From assembly GCF_024346055.1 (NCBI RefSeq), contig NZ_JAGQCH010000009.1, positions 45,775 to 109,774 on the forward strand: DNA of 64,000 nucleotides, given 5' to 3'. The position numbers were made by a program, and so were the translations under genes. Of this stretch, positions 15,797 to 24,111 are shown piece after piece; positions within the stretch are counted from its first letter, which is position 1, and each line of letters starts with the position of its first letter. The notes below the pieces were generated by a model. The model did no database searches. It was not told where the DNA came from and was given only the letters and a program-made list of their open reading frames with translations. Source of the stretch: Cyanobium sp. Cruz CV13-4-11. GTDB taxonomy: Bacteria > Cyanobacteriota > Cyanobacteriia > PCC-6307 > Cyanobiaceae.

Positions 15797-16572
15797 CCCC
15801 CTGGAGTGATGGCCCCCGGCGCGATCGGCGTCTTCTGGGGCACCCCCACGGCCCGGGGGTAGGCGGCCGGACAGCGGCCGGACGGCCGCAGCCACAAGCC
15901 ATGGCGCACCCCCCGCCCCGCCGGCAGGTCGCGGCGCAACGCCGGATCCACCGTCGCCCGCAGCACCCCCACGGCCGCCTCCAGGTCGCGCTGGTCGTCG
16001 GCCCCCCACTGGCCCCGGTAGAGCAGGGCGAGGCCGTCGGGCTTCAGCAGCGGCACCAGGTATTCGGCCACCACCGGCGCGCTGGCCACGGCGCGGGCCA
16101 TGGCCCGGTCGAAGCGGCCGCGGCAGTCCGGGGAGCGGCCGGTGCGCTCGACCCGTTCACATCGCAGGCGCAGCCTCCCCTCCTCCAGCCCCAGGCTGCT
16201 GGCCATGGCCCGCACCGCCTCCAGCTTGCGGCCCACCGAATCCACCAGGGTGATCCGTGCCGTGGGCAGGGCGATCGCCAGGGCCAGGCCGGGGAAGCCG
16301 CCGCCGGTGCCCACATCGATCAGCTCCAGGCCGTCGGGAACGCCGCCGGGGGCGCTCAGCAGGGGCACCCAGGGCCAGAGGCTGTCGAACACCTGGGCGA
16401 TCCAGAAATCGTCGCCCTCCACCAGGCGGGTGAGGTTGACCCGGCCGTTCCAGAGCCTCAGCTGCTCCTGCAGCGCCACCAGGGCCGCGAGCTGGCCGTC
16501 GTCGGGGGTCCACCCCAACGCCTGCCAGAGGCTGGCATCGGGGGGGGCGCTGGGGTCGGGGCTGGCGTCCAT
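15793..16572 (-). CDS. rsmG: 16S rRNA (guanine-527-N7)-methyltransferase RsmG
   Basis: 259-residue SAM-dependent methyltransferase that makes m7G527 in 16S rRNA (the former GidB). Landmarks are LWNGRVNLTRLVEGDDFWIAQ (N-terminal substrate region with N-L-T), ELIDVGTGGGFPGLALAIA (SAM-binding motif I), LVDSVGRKLEAV (motif II), and RFDRAMARAVA (family motif with R-A-V/A). The C-terminus is somewhat longer than in E. coli. The gene is convergent with the aldo/keto reductase, overlapping its last 4 bases, and divergent from the J-domain gene. Confidence 0.94.
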   Translation of the reverse strand: MDASPDPSAPPDASLWQALGWTPDDGQLAALVALQEQLRLWNGRVNLTRLVEGDDFWIAQVFDSLWPWVPLLSAPGGVPDGLELIDVGTGGGFPGLALAIALPTARITLVDSVGRKLEAVRAMASSLGLEEGRLRLRCERVERTGRSPDCRGRFDRAMARAVASAPVVAEYLVPLLKPDGLALLYRGQWGADDQRDLEAAVGVLRATVDPALRRDLPAGRGVRHGLWLRPSGRCPAAYPRAVGVPQKTPIAPGAITPGG

Positions 16573-16643
16573 CCGCTACGGCAGTGGTGCTTCTCCCTAG
16601 GATCCCGCACGCCGGGCAGGCTGCCACCGCCGCCTCAGGGACC

Positions 16644-17141
16644 ATGTCCTCCACAGCCAAGCCCCCCACCCACTACCAGGTCCTGCAGCTGCAGCCCACC
16701 GCCACCGATCAGGAGTTGCGGCAGGCGTTTCGGGGCCTGAGCAAGCGCTACCACCCCGACACCACCGCCCTGCCCGCGAGCGAGGCTGAAGTGGCCTTCC
16801 GGCAGCTGCGCCAGGCCTATGCCGTGCTGAGTGATCCGGCCGCCCGGCGGCTCTATGACGCTGCCTTGCTTCAAAGCACCCTGCCGACCCCGCTCCAGAG
16901 CCCCCCGTCCGTGGCCGTTGTCCGGCCCGTGTCGGTGCGCCGGGCCCTCTCCGGCGGCGAGTGGTTCGCCCTGCTGCTGCTGGCCCTGGCCCTGGTGCTC
17001 AGCCTGGTGCTGGGGCTGGGTGTGGCCTGGGCGCGGGGCGCCGAACTGATGGCCTGGCCCAGCTGGTGGGCCGACCTCGAGACGGCTTCGGCCCCGGCGC
17101 CACCCCCCTCCCCCAGCCAGCCTGCGCCGATCCGACCGTGA
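16644..17141 (+). CDS. J-domain protein with C-terminal membrane anchor
   Basis: 165-residue protein. The J domain occupies about residues 8-75: HYQVLQLQPTATDQELRQAF, then YHPDTTA with the HPD tripeptide that stimulates Hsp70 (DnaK) ATPase, then a typical helix IV with YAVLSDPAARRLYD. A Pro/Ser linker leads to a single transmembrane helix (about residues 115-137, FALLLLALALVLSLVLGLGV). The protein lacks the Gly/Phe and zinc-finger regions of true DnaJ, so it is a class C J-protein, probably recruiting DnaK to a membrane. The start MSSTAKPPTH at 16644 was chosen over one 20 codons upstream. Its stop overlaps the GTG start of the next gene. Confidence 0.85.
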   Translation: MSSTAKPPTHYQVLQLQPTATDQELRQAFRGLSKRYHPDTTALPASEAEVAFRQLRQAYAVLSDPAARRLYDAALLQSTLPTPLQSPPSVAVVRPVSVRRALSGGEWFALLLLALALVLSLVLGLGVAWARGAELMAWPSWWADLETASAPAPPPSPSQPAPIRP

Positions 17142-17401
17142 CCCTGCCCTCCGCGGCCACCCCCCTCTACAACCACCCCCTGCCCGCCCTGGAGGCCTGG
17201 TTGCGTCTGCTGGGCGCCAGCCAGTCTCGCGCCAACGTCGCCCACTGGGACCTCCACCGCCCCGAATGGAGCGCTCGCATTGCGTTGGAGGAGGAGGAAC
17301 TGCGGGTGAGCTGGCACCAGGAGGGCCGCACCACGGCGCGCCAGTTCCCCTACGGGCTCTCGCGGGCCGATGTGGAGGCGGCGATCCTCGCGGGTCCCTG
17401 A
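17138..17401 (+). CDS. DUF3143 family protein
   Basis: 87-residue cyanobacterial protein beginning at GTG 17138, which overlaps the stop of the J-domain gene (GTGA). The block TPLYNHPLPALEAWLRLLGA followed by WDLHRPEWSARI and a C-terminal FPYGLSRADVEAAIL is the DUF3143 pattern. The family is confined to cyanobacteria and plants and has no known function. The pairing with a J-domain gene is itself conserved in cyanobacteria as far as I recall, suggesting a chaperone-linked role. It is convergent with bioA, with 21 bp between the stops. Confidence 0.8.
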   Translation: MTLPSAATPLYNHPLPALEAWLRLLGASQSRANVAHWDLHRPEWSARIALEEEELRVSWHQEGRTTARQFPYGLSRADVEAAILAGP

Positions 17402-17422
17402 GCGCCGGGCAGCCCTCCCCGT

Positions 17423-18703
17423 TCAGAGGCTGGAGAGGGCCGCCCCGATGACGGCGTAGCAGTGGGCCAGCTGGTCGTCGTCGAGGCACAGCGGCGGCAG
17501 CAGGTAGACCACTTGCCCCAGGGGCCTCAGGAACACGCCCTGCTCAAGGGCCAGCCGTTGCAGCCGCGGCCCCACCGGATTGAGGTAACCGGGGGTGTCG
17601 GTGGCCACCTCGAAGGCGGCGACGCTGCCCAGCAGCCGCGGCCGCCGCACCAGGGGATGGCGTGCCAGGGCCTCCAGATGGGGGCGGTGCCGGGCCTCGA
17701 ACTGCCGATAGCGTTCTGGCCGCTCCTGCAGCAGATCGAGGCTGGCCAGGGCGGCGGCGCAACCCAGGGGGTTGGCGGTGAAGCTGTGGCCGTGGAAGAG
17801 GGTCAGGCCCGGTGCGGTGCCGATGAAGCCCGCGTAGATGGCCTCCCGGGCCAGGGTGACCCCCATGGGCAGGAAGCCGCCGGTGAGCCCCTTGGAGAGG
17901 GCCATCAGGTCGGGGTGGATGCCGGCCCGCTGGCAGGCGAACAGGTGGCCGCTGCGGCCGAAGCCTGTCATCACCTCATCAGCGATCAGCAGGGCCCCGC
18001 TGGCGCGCACCAGCGCCTCCACCCGTCGCAGGAACCCTTCCCGCACCAGGGCCATGCCGCCGGCTCCCTGCAGCAGGGGTTCAAGGATCACCGCCGCGGT
18101 GGGCGTATCCAGCAGCTGCTCCAGCCGCGCCAGGGCGGCGGCCTCCCGCGCCTCCACCCCGTCGTCGCCCCACCAGGTGGCGGGCGAGGGGGCCCGGGCC
18201 ACGGCGAACAGCAGCGGCTCGAACGCCTCCGAGAACAGAGAGCGCTCCCCCACCGCCATGGCGCCGAAGGTGTCGCCGTGATAGGCCCCCTCGAAGGCGA
18301 TCAGCTGCTGGCGGGGCTCGCCCCGGTTGCGCCACCACTGCCAGGCGATCTTCAGGGCCACCTCCACGGCGGTGGACCCGTTGTCGGAGAAGAACAGCCG
18401 CTCCAGCCCGCTGCAGGCGGCCAGGCGCTCGGCCAGCTGCTCGGCGGCCGGATGGCGGAAATCGGAGAAACCCACCTGCTCGAGGCTGCGGGCCTGCCGG
18501 GCGACGGCGTCGGCGATGCTGGGCTGGGCGTGGCCGTGCAGGGTGACCCACCAGCTGCTGATGGCGTCGATCAGCTGGCGGCCGTCATCCAGCTCCAGCA
18601 GGGCCCCCTCGCCGCGCACCACCCGCAGGGGCGGGTGGGCCGTGGCCACCTGGGTGAAGGGGTGCCAGAGGTGGGGATGCCAGCCGGGACCCCTCAGCGG
18701 CAT
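17423..18703 (-). CDS. bioA: Adenosylmethionine-8-amino-7-oxononanoate aminotransferase (BioA)
   Basis: PLP-dependent class III aminotransferase converting KAPA to DAPA with S-adenosylmethionine as amino donor, the third step of biotin ring assembly. The 426-residue product has HLWHPFTQ near the N-terminus (BioA-specific), SWWVTLHGHAQP, the PLP block FEGAYHGDTFGAMAVG, LLIADEVMTGFGRSG (the Asp contacting PLP) and LSKGLTGGFLPMG with the Schiff-base Lys. The start at 18703 was chosen because upstream residues are not family-like and because it lies inside the end of the 51-aa ORF (ATG overlapping a CTGA stop). It is the last gene of the bioF-bioK-bioC-bioD-orf-bioA operon. Confidence 0.95.
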   Translation of the reverse strand: MPLRGPGWHPHLWHPFTQVATAHPPLRVVRGEGALLELDDGRQLIDAISSWWVTLHGHAQPSIADAVARQARSLEQVGFSDFRHPAAEQLAERLAACSGLERLFFSDNGSTAVEVALKIAWQWWRNRGEPRQQLIAFEGAYHGDTFGAMAVGERSLFSEAFEPLLFAVARAPSPATWWGDDGVEAREAAALARLEQLLDTPTAAVILEPLLQGAGGMALVREGFLRRVEALVRASGALLIADEVMTGFGRSGHLFACQRAGIHPDLMALSKGLTGGFLPMGVTLAREAIYAGFIGTAPGLTLFHGHSFTANPLGCAAALASLDLLQERPERYRQFEARHRPHLEALARHPLVRRPRLLGSVAAFEVATDTPGYLNPVGPRLQRLALEQGVFLRPLGQVVYLLPPLCLDDDQLAHCYAVIGAALSSL

Positions 18704-18849
18704 ACCTCCGAATCGCGTTCGCCTCCGGTGGCCAGCGGCCCGCAGTTGACCCAGCGGGTGATGCTGGTTTCGATGTCGGTGAACAGCACCAGGATGCCCG
18801 CACAGAGTGCGGCAATGGCGCCTGTCACCAGGAAATGCTTTCGGCTCAT
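18694..18849 (-). CDS. Small membrane protein between bioD and bioA, 51 aa
   Basis: ORF found by reading the gap between bioD and bioA. The ATG at 18849 overlaps the bioD stop in ATGA fashion, and its TGA at 18696-18694 lies inside the first codons of bioA. The product begins MSRKHFLVTGAIAALCAGIL, so it is a single transmembrane helix after a basic N-terminus. A short tail with two cysteines (WVNCG and EVCR) follows. The interlocked overlaps on both sides are strong evidence that it is translated. No homology is recognised. It could be a biotin-operon accessory protein or a passenger. Confidence 0.6.
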   Translation of the reverse strand: MSRKHFLVTGAIAALCAGILVLFTDIETSITRWVNCGPLATGGERDSEVCR

Positions 18850-19469
18850 GGCTGCAGGTTACGGGCCAGGCCACTGCGGTGCCATTGGCGCTCCAGGCCT
18901 TCCCGGTCGAGGGGATCCAGGGGCGGCAGCTCCGCCAGCACCGGCACCCCGCCGAGGGCGGCCAGGGTGCGGGGATTGTCGGGGTGGGGATCGCCGTTGA
19001 GCACCAGGCCGAGCACGGGAATCGAACGCCGCTTGAGGGCCTCGAGGGAGAGCAGGGTGTGGTTGAGGGTGCCCAGGCCGCTGCGGGCCACCAGCAGCAC
19101 CGGCAGACCCCAGACGGCGATCTGCTCGATCTGCAGCCAGTTGCGCCGAAGGGGCACCAGCAGACCGCCCGCCGTCTCCACCACCAAGGGCCCGTCCCAG
19201 GCCGGCAGGGCCAGCCGGGCCGGATCGATGCTGAGGCCGTCCCGCTCGGCCGCCCAGTGGGGGGACACGGGGGCCGTGAGGCGGTAGGCCTCCGGCCACA
19301 ACCGCTCGGCAGGCAGGTTGAGCAGCCGCTGCACCCGGCCGCTGTCGCCGCCGCCCTCCAGGCCGCTCTGCACCGGTTTCCAGTAGTGCGCCCCCAGCCC
19401 CTGCACCAGCAGGGCGCTCACCACCGTCTTGCCGACGTCGGTGTCGGTGCCGCAGACCACCAGCCTCAT
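18846..19469 (-). CDS. bioD: Dethiobiotin synthetase (BioD)
   Basis: ATP-dependent carboxylase that closes the ureido ring of dethiobiotin from DAPA and CO2. The 207-residue product begins MRLVVCGTDTDVGKTVVSAL, with the P-loop GTDTDVGKT diagnostic of BioD; YWKPVQSGLEGG supplies the conserved Lys, and LVVETAGGLLVPL is the Walker-B-like region with the GAGG-type turn. The start ATG at 19469 overlaps the bioC stop by 4 bases, and its own stop overlaps the small membrane ORF. Length and motifs are all normal. Confidence 0.94.
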   Translation of the reverse strand: MRLVVCGTDTDVGKTVVSALLVQGLGAHYWKPVQSGLEGGGDSGRVQRLLNLPAERLWPEAYRLTAPVSPHWAAERDGLSIDPARLALPAWDGPLVVETAGGLLVPLRRNWLQIEQIAVWGLPVLLVARSGLGTLNHTLLSLEALKRRSIPVLGLVLNGDPHPDNPRTLAALGGVPVLAELPPLDPLDREGLERQWHRSGLARNLQP

Positions 19470-20239
19470 GCGATCCTCCGGCCCACCAGCAGCAGCACGT
19501 CCCACGAGATTGCCGCATCGGAGGGCCACTGGCGCAGCAGGCGGCGCAGCTGGGCGGGGCTCAGCGGCTCGGTGCGGCTGCTGCCGGCGCCCAGATCGCG
19601 CAGGCGCCGCAGGGTGGCCAGGCCGTTGCCGGCCGGGCGGCTGAAGCGCAGGCGTTGCCGGAGGGTGGTGGCCAGGCCGGCGCTGGCCAGGGCGCCGATC
19701 AGGTCGTCGGCGTCGGGCAGCTCCAGGGCGGTGCAGGGCACCCCGGCGGCGGCGGCGGCCTGGCGCCACTGGGGAAAGCTGCCGCGCACGGGCACCGCCA
19801 GCGCCAGCCAGCCGCCCGGGGCCAGGGCGCGCCCCCAGCGCTCCAGTTCCCGGGCCGGCGCCTCCAGCCACTGCAGCGCGAAGCTCGACACCAGCAGCCC
19901 CGCCGGCTCCAGGGCGGCGGGCAGGCCGCCGTTGAGGTCCCACACCAGCGGCGGCGGGCCGGCGGTGGCGAGGGGATTGCGGGCGAGCAGCTCGGGGCAG
20001 AGATCGAGCTGCAGCAGGGGGCGGCTGGCGAGGCCGGGGCAGTGGTGCAGGAGGGCGCGGCTGAGCAGGCCGCTGCCGGCGCCCAGATCGGCCCGGGGGG
20101 CCTCGGGCGGTGGGGCCGGCAGGTCGCGGCAGAGGCGGGCGAGCCGCCAGGCGATGCCCCGCTGCAGGCCGGCCTGGCCCTCGTAGTCGGCGGCGTGGCG
20201 GCCGAAGGCCCCGCACACCTGCAGGGGGAAGGCGGTCAT
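19466..20239 (-). CDS. bioC: Malonyl-ACP O-methyltransferase (BioC)
   Basis: 257-residue SAM-dependent methyltransferase. BioC methylates malonyl-ACP so that the fatty-acid machinery can build the pimeloyl chain. The start VCGAFGRHAADYEGQAGLQR resembles the BioC N-terminus (F-x-x-x-A-x-x-Y-x-x-x-A-x-x-Q). The SAM site is ADLGAGSGLLSRAL, with DLCPELLARN as motif II and SSFALQWLEAP as the post-I region that is characteristic of BioC (the N-x-A-L-Q-W motif). Position between bioK and bioD, with 4-bp overlaps on both sides, supports the assignment. Confidence 0.88.
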   Translation of the reverse strand: MTAFPLQVCGAFGRHAADYEGQAGLQRGIAWRLARLCRDLPAPPPEAPRADLGAGSGLLSRALLHHCPGLASRPLLQLDLCPELLARNPLATAGPPPLVWDLNGGLPAALEPAGLLVSSFALQWLEAPARELERWGRALAPGGWLALAVPVRGSFPQWRQAAAAAGVPCTALELPDADDLIGALASAGLATTLRQRLRFSRPAGNGLATLRRLRDLGAGSSRTEPLSPAQLRRLLRQWPSDAAISWDVLLLVGRRIA

Positions 20240-20982
20240 GGGCCGAGGGTGCCGGTGATCCAGCGGCGCAGCTCCGTCGGCAGGGGCGCCTGCAGCAGGC
20301 AGTGGCCCGCCCCCTCGAAGCGGAGCACCTCGGCATGCGGCAGGCGTTCGCGCAGCAGGGACCGCGCCTCGGGCCCCACGATCCGATCGGCGCCGGCCTC
20401 CACGATCAGCACCGGCACGTCCTCGGGAAAGCCGGGCGGCAGGTCTGCACAGGCCGCCAGACGCTCCAGGTCGTCGCGCAGCCGCTGCCGCCCCTCGGGC
20501 CCAACCGGCTGGCTGGCGGGGCCGCGGGGCAGGAGCTCGGGCGGCTCAGGGGAGGCCGCCTTCTCCAGGAAGGCCTGCAGCATGCGCTGGGCGCGGCGGG
20601 CCGTGTCGGACTCGTTAGGCCCTTCGGCGAGCTGGGCCGCCATGCCGGCGAGGGCGGTCTGCAGCCGGCGGCCCTCGCGGCCCGGGGGCAGGAAGCGGGC
20701 GAAGCTGGCCAGCAGCACCACGGCCTCGGCCTGGGCCAGCAGCGAGGGGGGCAGCAGGTGGGGGCCCATCGAATGGCCGATCAGCAGCCGCCGGCCGCCG
20801 GGGGCCCACTGGGGATGTTCGGGGGTGCGGCCGCCGTAGCCCCGTTCGCCGCACTGCCAGTGCCAGTCCGGCGCGGCGAGGGCCTGGCGCAGCAGGTCCC
20901 AGCCCAGTCCGTCGCCGGCCCAGCCGTGCATGGCGATCACCTGCAGGGACGAAGCCGGGGCGGCCTCAGGGGGCGAGGGCAT
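20236..20982 (-). CDS. bioK: Alpha/beta hydrolase, probable pimeloyl-ACP methyl ester esterase (BioK-type)
   Basis: 248-residue alpha/beta hydrolase. It has MHGWAGDGLGWDLLRQAL (oxyanion strand), LLIGHSMGPHLLPPSLL (nucleophile Ser in G-H-S-M-G), a late Asp in VEAGADRIVGPEA and the catalytic His in EGAGHCLLQAPLP. In biotin synthesis the methyl ester put on by BioC must be removed from pimeloyl-ACP; E. coli uses BioH, while Synechococcus and relatives were reported to use a different hydrolase called BioK in the same operon position. The location between bioF and bioC fits that role. The start at 20982 overlaps the bioF end by 17 bases; a later start at MHGWAG is possible. Confidence 0.72.
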   Translation of the reverse strand: MPSPPEAAPASSLQVIAMHGWAGDGLGWDLLRQALAAPDWHWQCGERGYGGRTPEHPQWAPGGRRLLIGHSMGPHLLPPSLLAQAEAVVLLASFARFLPPGREGRRLQTALAGMAAQLAEGPNESDTARRAQRMLQAFLEKAASPEPPELLPRGPASQPVGPEGRQRLRDDLERLAACADLPPGFPEDVPVLIVEAGADRIVGPEARSLLRERLPHAEVLRFEGAGHCLLQAPLPTELRRWITGTLGP

Positions 20983-22327
20983 GGCGGGGGGCGAGGGGGC
21001 CGGGCCCGAGCGCGGCCAGCAGCCGATCCAGGGAGCCGGTGGGGAGATCCTGGCGCAGCACCAGCCGCAGCCTGGCGGTGCCTTCCGGCACGGTGGGCGG
21101 CCGGATCGCCACGGTGAGCAGCCCGGCCGCCTCCAGCCGACGCTGGGCCGCCAGGGCCTCGGCGTCGGCGCCGAGGAGCAGCGCCAGGATCGGCCCGTCG
21201 CCGGGGGGCCGGGGCCAGCCCGCGGCTTCGATGGCGTCGCGCCAGCGGGCCGCCCGCTCCGCCAGGGCCAGCCCCGTGGACGGTGCGGCCTCCAGGTGGC
21301 GCAGGGCCGCCAGGGCGCCGGCCGCCAACGGCGGGGCGAGGGCGGTGGTGTAGCGGAAGGCGCCGCTGCTCTGCAGCAGCCAGTCGCCCACCAGGCCATC
21401 GCAGGCAAGAAAGGCGCCGCCGCTGCCGAAGGCCTTGCCGAAGGTGCCGCTCACGATCGCCACGGAGCCGAGGCCATGGGCGAGGCCGCGGCCGCCGGGG
21501 CCGAGCACGCCGAGGGCATGGGCCTCATCCACCAGCAGGGGCGCGTCGTGTCGGAGGCAGAGGCCCGCCAGGGCGGCGACGGGCGCGCTGGTGCCTTCCA
21601 TGCTGTAGAGGCTTTCGCAGAGCACCAGCAACCGGCCACCGGGCCGTTCGCGCCGGGCGGCGAGCAGGCGGCGTTCCATATCCGCCGGGTCGTTGTGGGC
21701 GAAGCGCTGCAGGCGGGCTCCGCTGGCGCGCACGCCCACCAGCAGGGAGTGGTGGATGAGCCGATCGGCCAGCACCAGGGTGTGGCGATCCGCCAGGGCC
21801 GCCACGGCGGCGAGGTTGGCCTGGAAGCCGCTGGGAAAGAGCAGCACCCGCTCGCGGCCGAGCCAGGCGGCCAGGGCGGCCTCCAGCTGCTGGTGGATGG
21901 GCCGGGTGCCGGTGACCAGGCGGGAGGCGCCGGCACCCAGGCCACTGGCCGCCAGTTCGGCCGCGGCGGCCGCGAGCACGGCGGGATGGCGGCTGAGGCC
22001 GAGGTAGTCGTTGCTGGCCAGATCCAGCAGGGGGAGCACGTCGCCGGGGGGTGAGGGCTGGAGGCTGGCGGCGGTGGCGGCGGGCTCAAGGGTGCGCAGG
22101 GCGCGGCTGCGCACGGTGGGCAGGGCCGCGAGGGCGTCGCGCAGCTGCCCGCGCCAGGGGGGCTGGGGGGCGGTGGGGTCGCCGCTCTTCGTGGTGGGGG
22201 GAGGAGGGATCAGGGCGGCCCGACACCAATGACAGGGGGCAGTCTGGGATGGGGGGTGGGTGAGGGCTCGATTCGGCCGTCGATGGAGTGAATGCGGGGG
22301 CCGCGTTACTGAAGACGTGCACCGCAC
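20966..22327 (-). CDS. bioF: 8-amino-7-oxononanoate synthase (BioF)
   Basis: PLP-dependent alpha-oxoamine synthase that condenses pimeloyl-ACP and alanine to KAPA, the first committed ring step. Visible blocks are LDLASNDYLGLSRHP, GAGASRLVTGTRPIHQQLEA, LLVDEAHALGVLGPGGRG (PLP Asp and His) and VSGTFGKAFGSGGAFLAC (Schiff-base Lys). The start is uncertain. No in-frame ATG exists; GTG codons are at 22327 and 22381, and the family-like part begins only about residue 58 of this model (W-R-G-Q-L-R-D). The true start may therefore be a rare codon nearer 22200. It is the first gene of the biotin operon. Confidence 0.9.
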   Translation of the reverse strand: MRCTSSVTRPPHSLHRRPNRALTHPPSQTAPCHWCRAALIPPPPTTKSGDPTAPQPPWRGQLRDALAALPTVRSRALRTLEPAATAASLQPSPPGDVLPLLDLASNDYLGLSRHPAVLAAAAAELAASGLGAGASRLVTGTRPIHQQLEAALAAWLGRERVLLFPSGFQANLAAVAALADRHTLVLADRLIHHSLLVGVRASGARLQRFAHNDPADMERRLLAARRERPGGRLLVLCESLYSMEGTSAPVAALAGLCLRHDAPLLVDEAHALGVLGPGGRGLAHGLGSVAIVSGTFGKAFGSGGAFLACDGLVGDWLLQSSGAFRYTTALAPPLAAGALAALRHLEAAPSTGLALAERAARWRDAIEAAGWPRPPGDGPILALLLGADAEALAAQRRLEAAGLLTVAIRPPTVPEGTARLRLVLRQDLPTGSLDRLLAALGPGPLAPRHALAP

Positions 22328-22651
22328 AGGTGTAGCCCGGGATATCGGTGGTTCCCGGGTCCGAGAACCGGGGGCGAGCACTGCGTGAGTGGGATAGATA
22401 CCTTATGGGCTGATTGTGTTCTGGCCGTGCTGATGTTCGGGGTGCACCTGTGGTTCACGGAAAGGACAGGCGACTGGGGCGTGGTTCTCGGAACCGTCTA
22501 ATGACGAGTTGTACAGACTATGCGGATACTCTTCGAACACGCCAGAGGAGAAAGCCAGACACTTTTACAGGCTACCAAAAAATCCTGACTTTCCTGGTAA
22601 GATTTGATATGAGCCTACAACTGCCTAGACTCCGCTAAAAGACTTCGAACA
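22328..22651. other. Non-coding stretch upstream of the ATPase/TOPRIM pair
   Basis: Only short, unconvincing ORFs. The heptamer GTGGTTC occurs three times (about 22348, 22450 and 22481). Two of these sit in small hairpins of the form GGTTC-loop-GAACC. Base composition falls from very GC-rich at the bio operon side to AT-richer at the right side, marking the left edge of the acquired island. A -10-like TAAGAT is present at about 22597. No attC-like palindrome was recognised here. Confidence 0.5.
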
Positions 22652-24106
22652 ATGCTTACCCGCTTGCGCATCAAGGGATTTAAAAGCTTGTGGGATGTTG
22701 ATGTCCACTTTGGGCCATTTACCTGTATTGCAGGGCCTAACGCTGTAGGAAAATCAAATCTTTTTGATGCGATTCAGTTTCTTTCTCATCTTGCTAGTGA
22801 TACTTTTCTAAACGCAGCCTTGTCAGTTCGCGCCCAATCAGATTTAACAGGAAATGCCAGAGATCTGTTCCATAGATGGAAAGATCAGTATGAGAAGCGC
22901 ATCTTTATGTCAGCTGAAATGATCATTCCGTGCGAAGGGAAGGACGGACTTGGTCAGACAGCGACGGCCTCAATTACTTTCGTCAGATACGAACTCGAGC
23001 TTGAATTCTCGGAATCAAGTGGAACCTCAGGGCTAGGAATGATTAGGCTGATTTCGGAGATCCTGGAGCCTATTCCCAAAGGGAATGCTGCGAAGCTATT
23101 ACGGTTTCCGCATAATGCTACTAAATGGCGAAACTGCGTTGTGGTTGGAAAGGGTCGGCGGGTGCCGTTCATCTCAACAGATTTGCAAAATGGTGAGATC
23201 GAACTACACCAAGAACGTGGAGGACAGCCAAGGCGCTTTAAGTCTGAAAGCCTGCCACGGACTGTGCTGTCAACCGTGAATGCAATGGAAAGCCCAACAT
23301 CCCTGTTGGTAAAACGAGAAATGGAGTCTTGGAGATTGCTTCAGCTTGAACCCTCTGCCCTGAGACATCCGGACAACTTTTTAACACCACCAGGGTTGGA
23401 CGCCAATGGCGCACATTTACCGGCAACCTTATTTGCCCTTTCACATCAGTATGGCGCAGATCGCAATATTTACGAACATGTCGCCGGAAGACTATCGAGT
23501 CTTATCAATGACGTCATTTCAATAACGATTGATAAAGACGATAGGCGCCAGCTGTTGGTTCTTCAACTCCTAAATCGTGATGGAACCCTTCATGAAGCGA
23601 GATCACTTTCGGACGGTACTCTTCGATTTCTAGCCCTAGCAACGATGGCGGAGGACCCAGCGGCCTTAGGCGTGATTTGCATGGAGGAGCCAGAAAATGG
23701 TATTCAGCCATCCCGGATCCCGGCAATACTCAATCTTCTTGAGGCAATAGCTTGTGATCCCCAAGAGCCTCCTGGAGAGGATAATCCACTCCGCCAGGTG
23801 ATAATCAATACGCACTCTCCGTCCGTTGTCAAGCAGATAAATGAAGACTGCCTCTTGATTGCCTCCACTGAGCAACACCTTGTCGGCGGACAGCGCTTCG
23901 ATGCTACGGCATTTAAGTGGTTATCCAATACATGGAGGCAGTCAATTGAGCCAAGTGCGAGGCCTGTGGCAAAGGGAAAACTTCTTAGCTATCTAGTAAC
24001 TGCAGCGCCGAGTGAGAAGCCTCAAGCTGGAAAAAGCGATAACGTGAAACGAAGAGTAATTGATCGCCCTGAAATCAGGCAATTGGCACTCGAGGTAGAG
24101 GTATAG
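22652..24106 (+). CDS. OLD/AAA15-type ABC ATPase, probable defence ATPase
   Basis: 484-residue SMC/ABC-like ATPase. It opens MLTRLRIKGFKSLWDVDVHF, the classic N-terminus of the AAA15/AAA21 (OLD-like) group. Walker A is GPNAVGKS (residues 28-35). The ABC signature is RSLSDGTLRF, Walker B with the double Glu is VICMEEPENGIQPSRI, and the switch is INTHSPSVV. There is no nuclease domain of its own; the partner gene 5 bp downstream supplies a TOPRIM-like one. Such pairs include the anti-phage systems PARIS (AriA-AriB) and AbiL. Base composition is clearly AT-richer than the host genes, a sign of transfer. The defence role is inference. Confidence 0.82.
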   Translation: MLTRLRIKGFKSLWDVDVHFGPFTCIAGPNAVGKSNLFDAIQFLSHLASDTFLNAALSVRAQSDLTGNARDLFHRWKDQYEKRIFMSAEMIIPCEGKDGLGQTATASITFVRYELELEFSESSGTSGLGMIRLISEILEPIPKGNAAKLLRFPHNATKWRNCVVVGKGRRVPFISTDLQNGEIELHQERGGQPRRFKSESLPRTVLSTVNAMESPTSLLVKREMESWRLLQLEPSALRHPDNFLTPPGLDANGAHLPATLFALSHQYGADRNIYEHVAGRLSSLINDVISITIDKDDRRQLLVLQLLNRDGTLHEARSLSDGTLRFLALATMAEDPAALGVICMEEPENGIQPSRIPAILNLLEAIACDPQEPPGEDNPLRQVIINTHSPSVVKQINEDCLLIASTEQHLVGGQRFDATAFKWLSNTWRQSIEPSARPVAKGKLLSYLVTAAPSEKPQAGKSDNVKRRVIDRPEIRQLALEVEV

Positions 24107-24111
24107 GCTTA

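Noticed and set aside
22328..22651. Possible attC upstream of the ATPase gene that would complete a second cassette
   Set aside because: Only short hairpins without the AAC/GTT ends and extrahelical-base stem were found.
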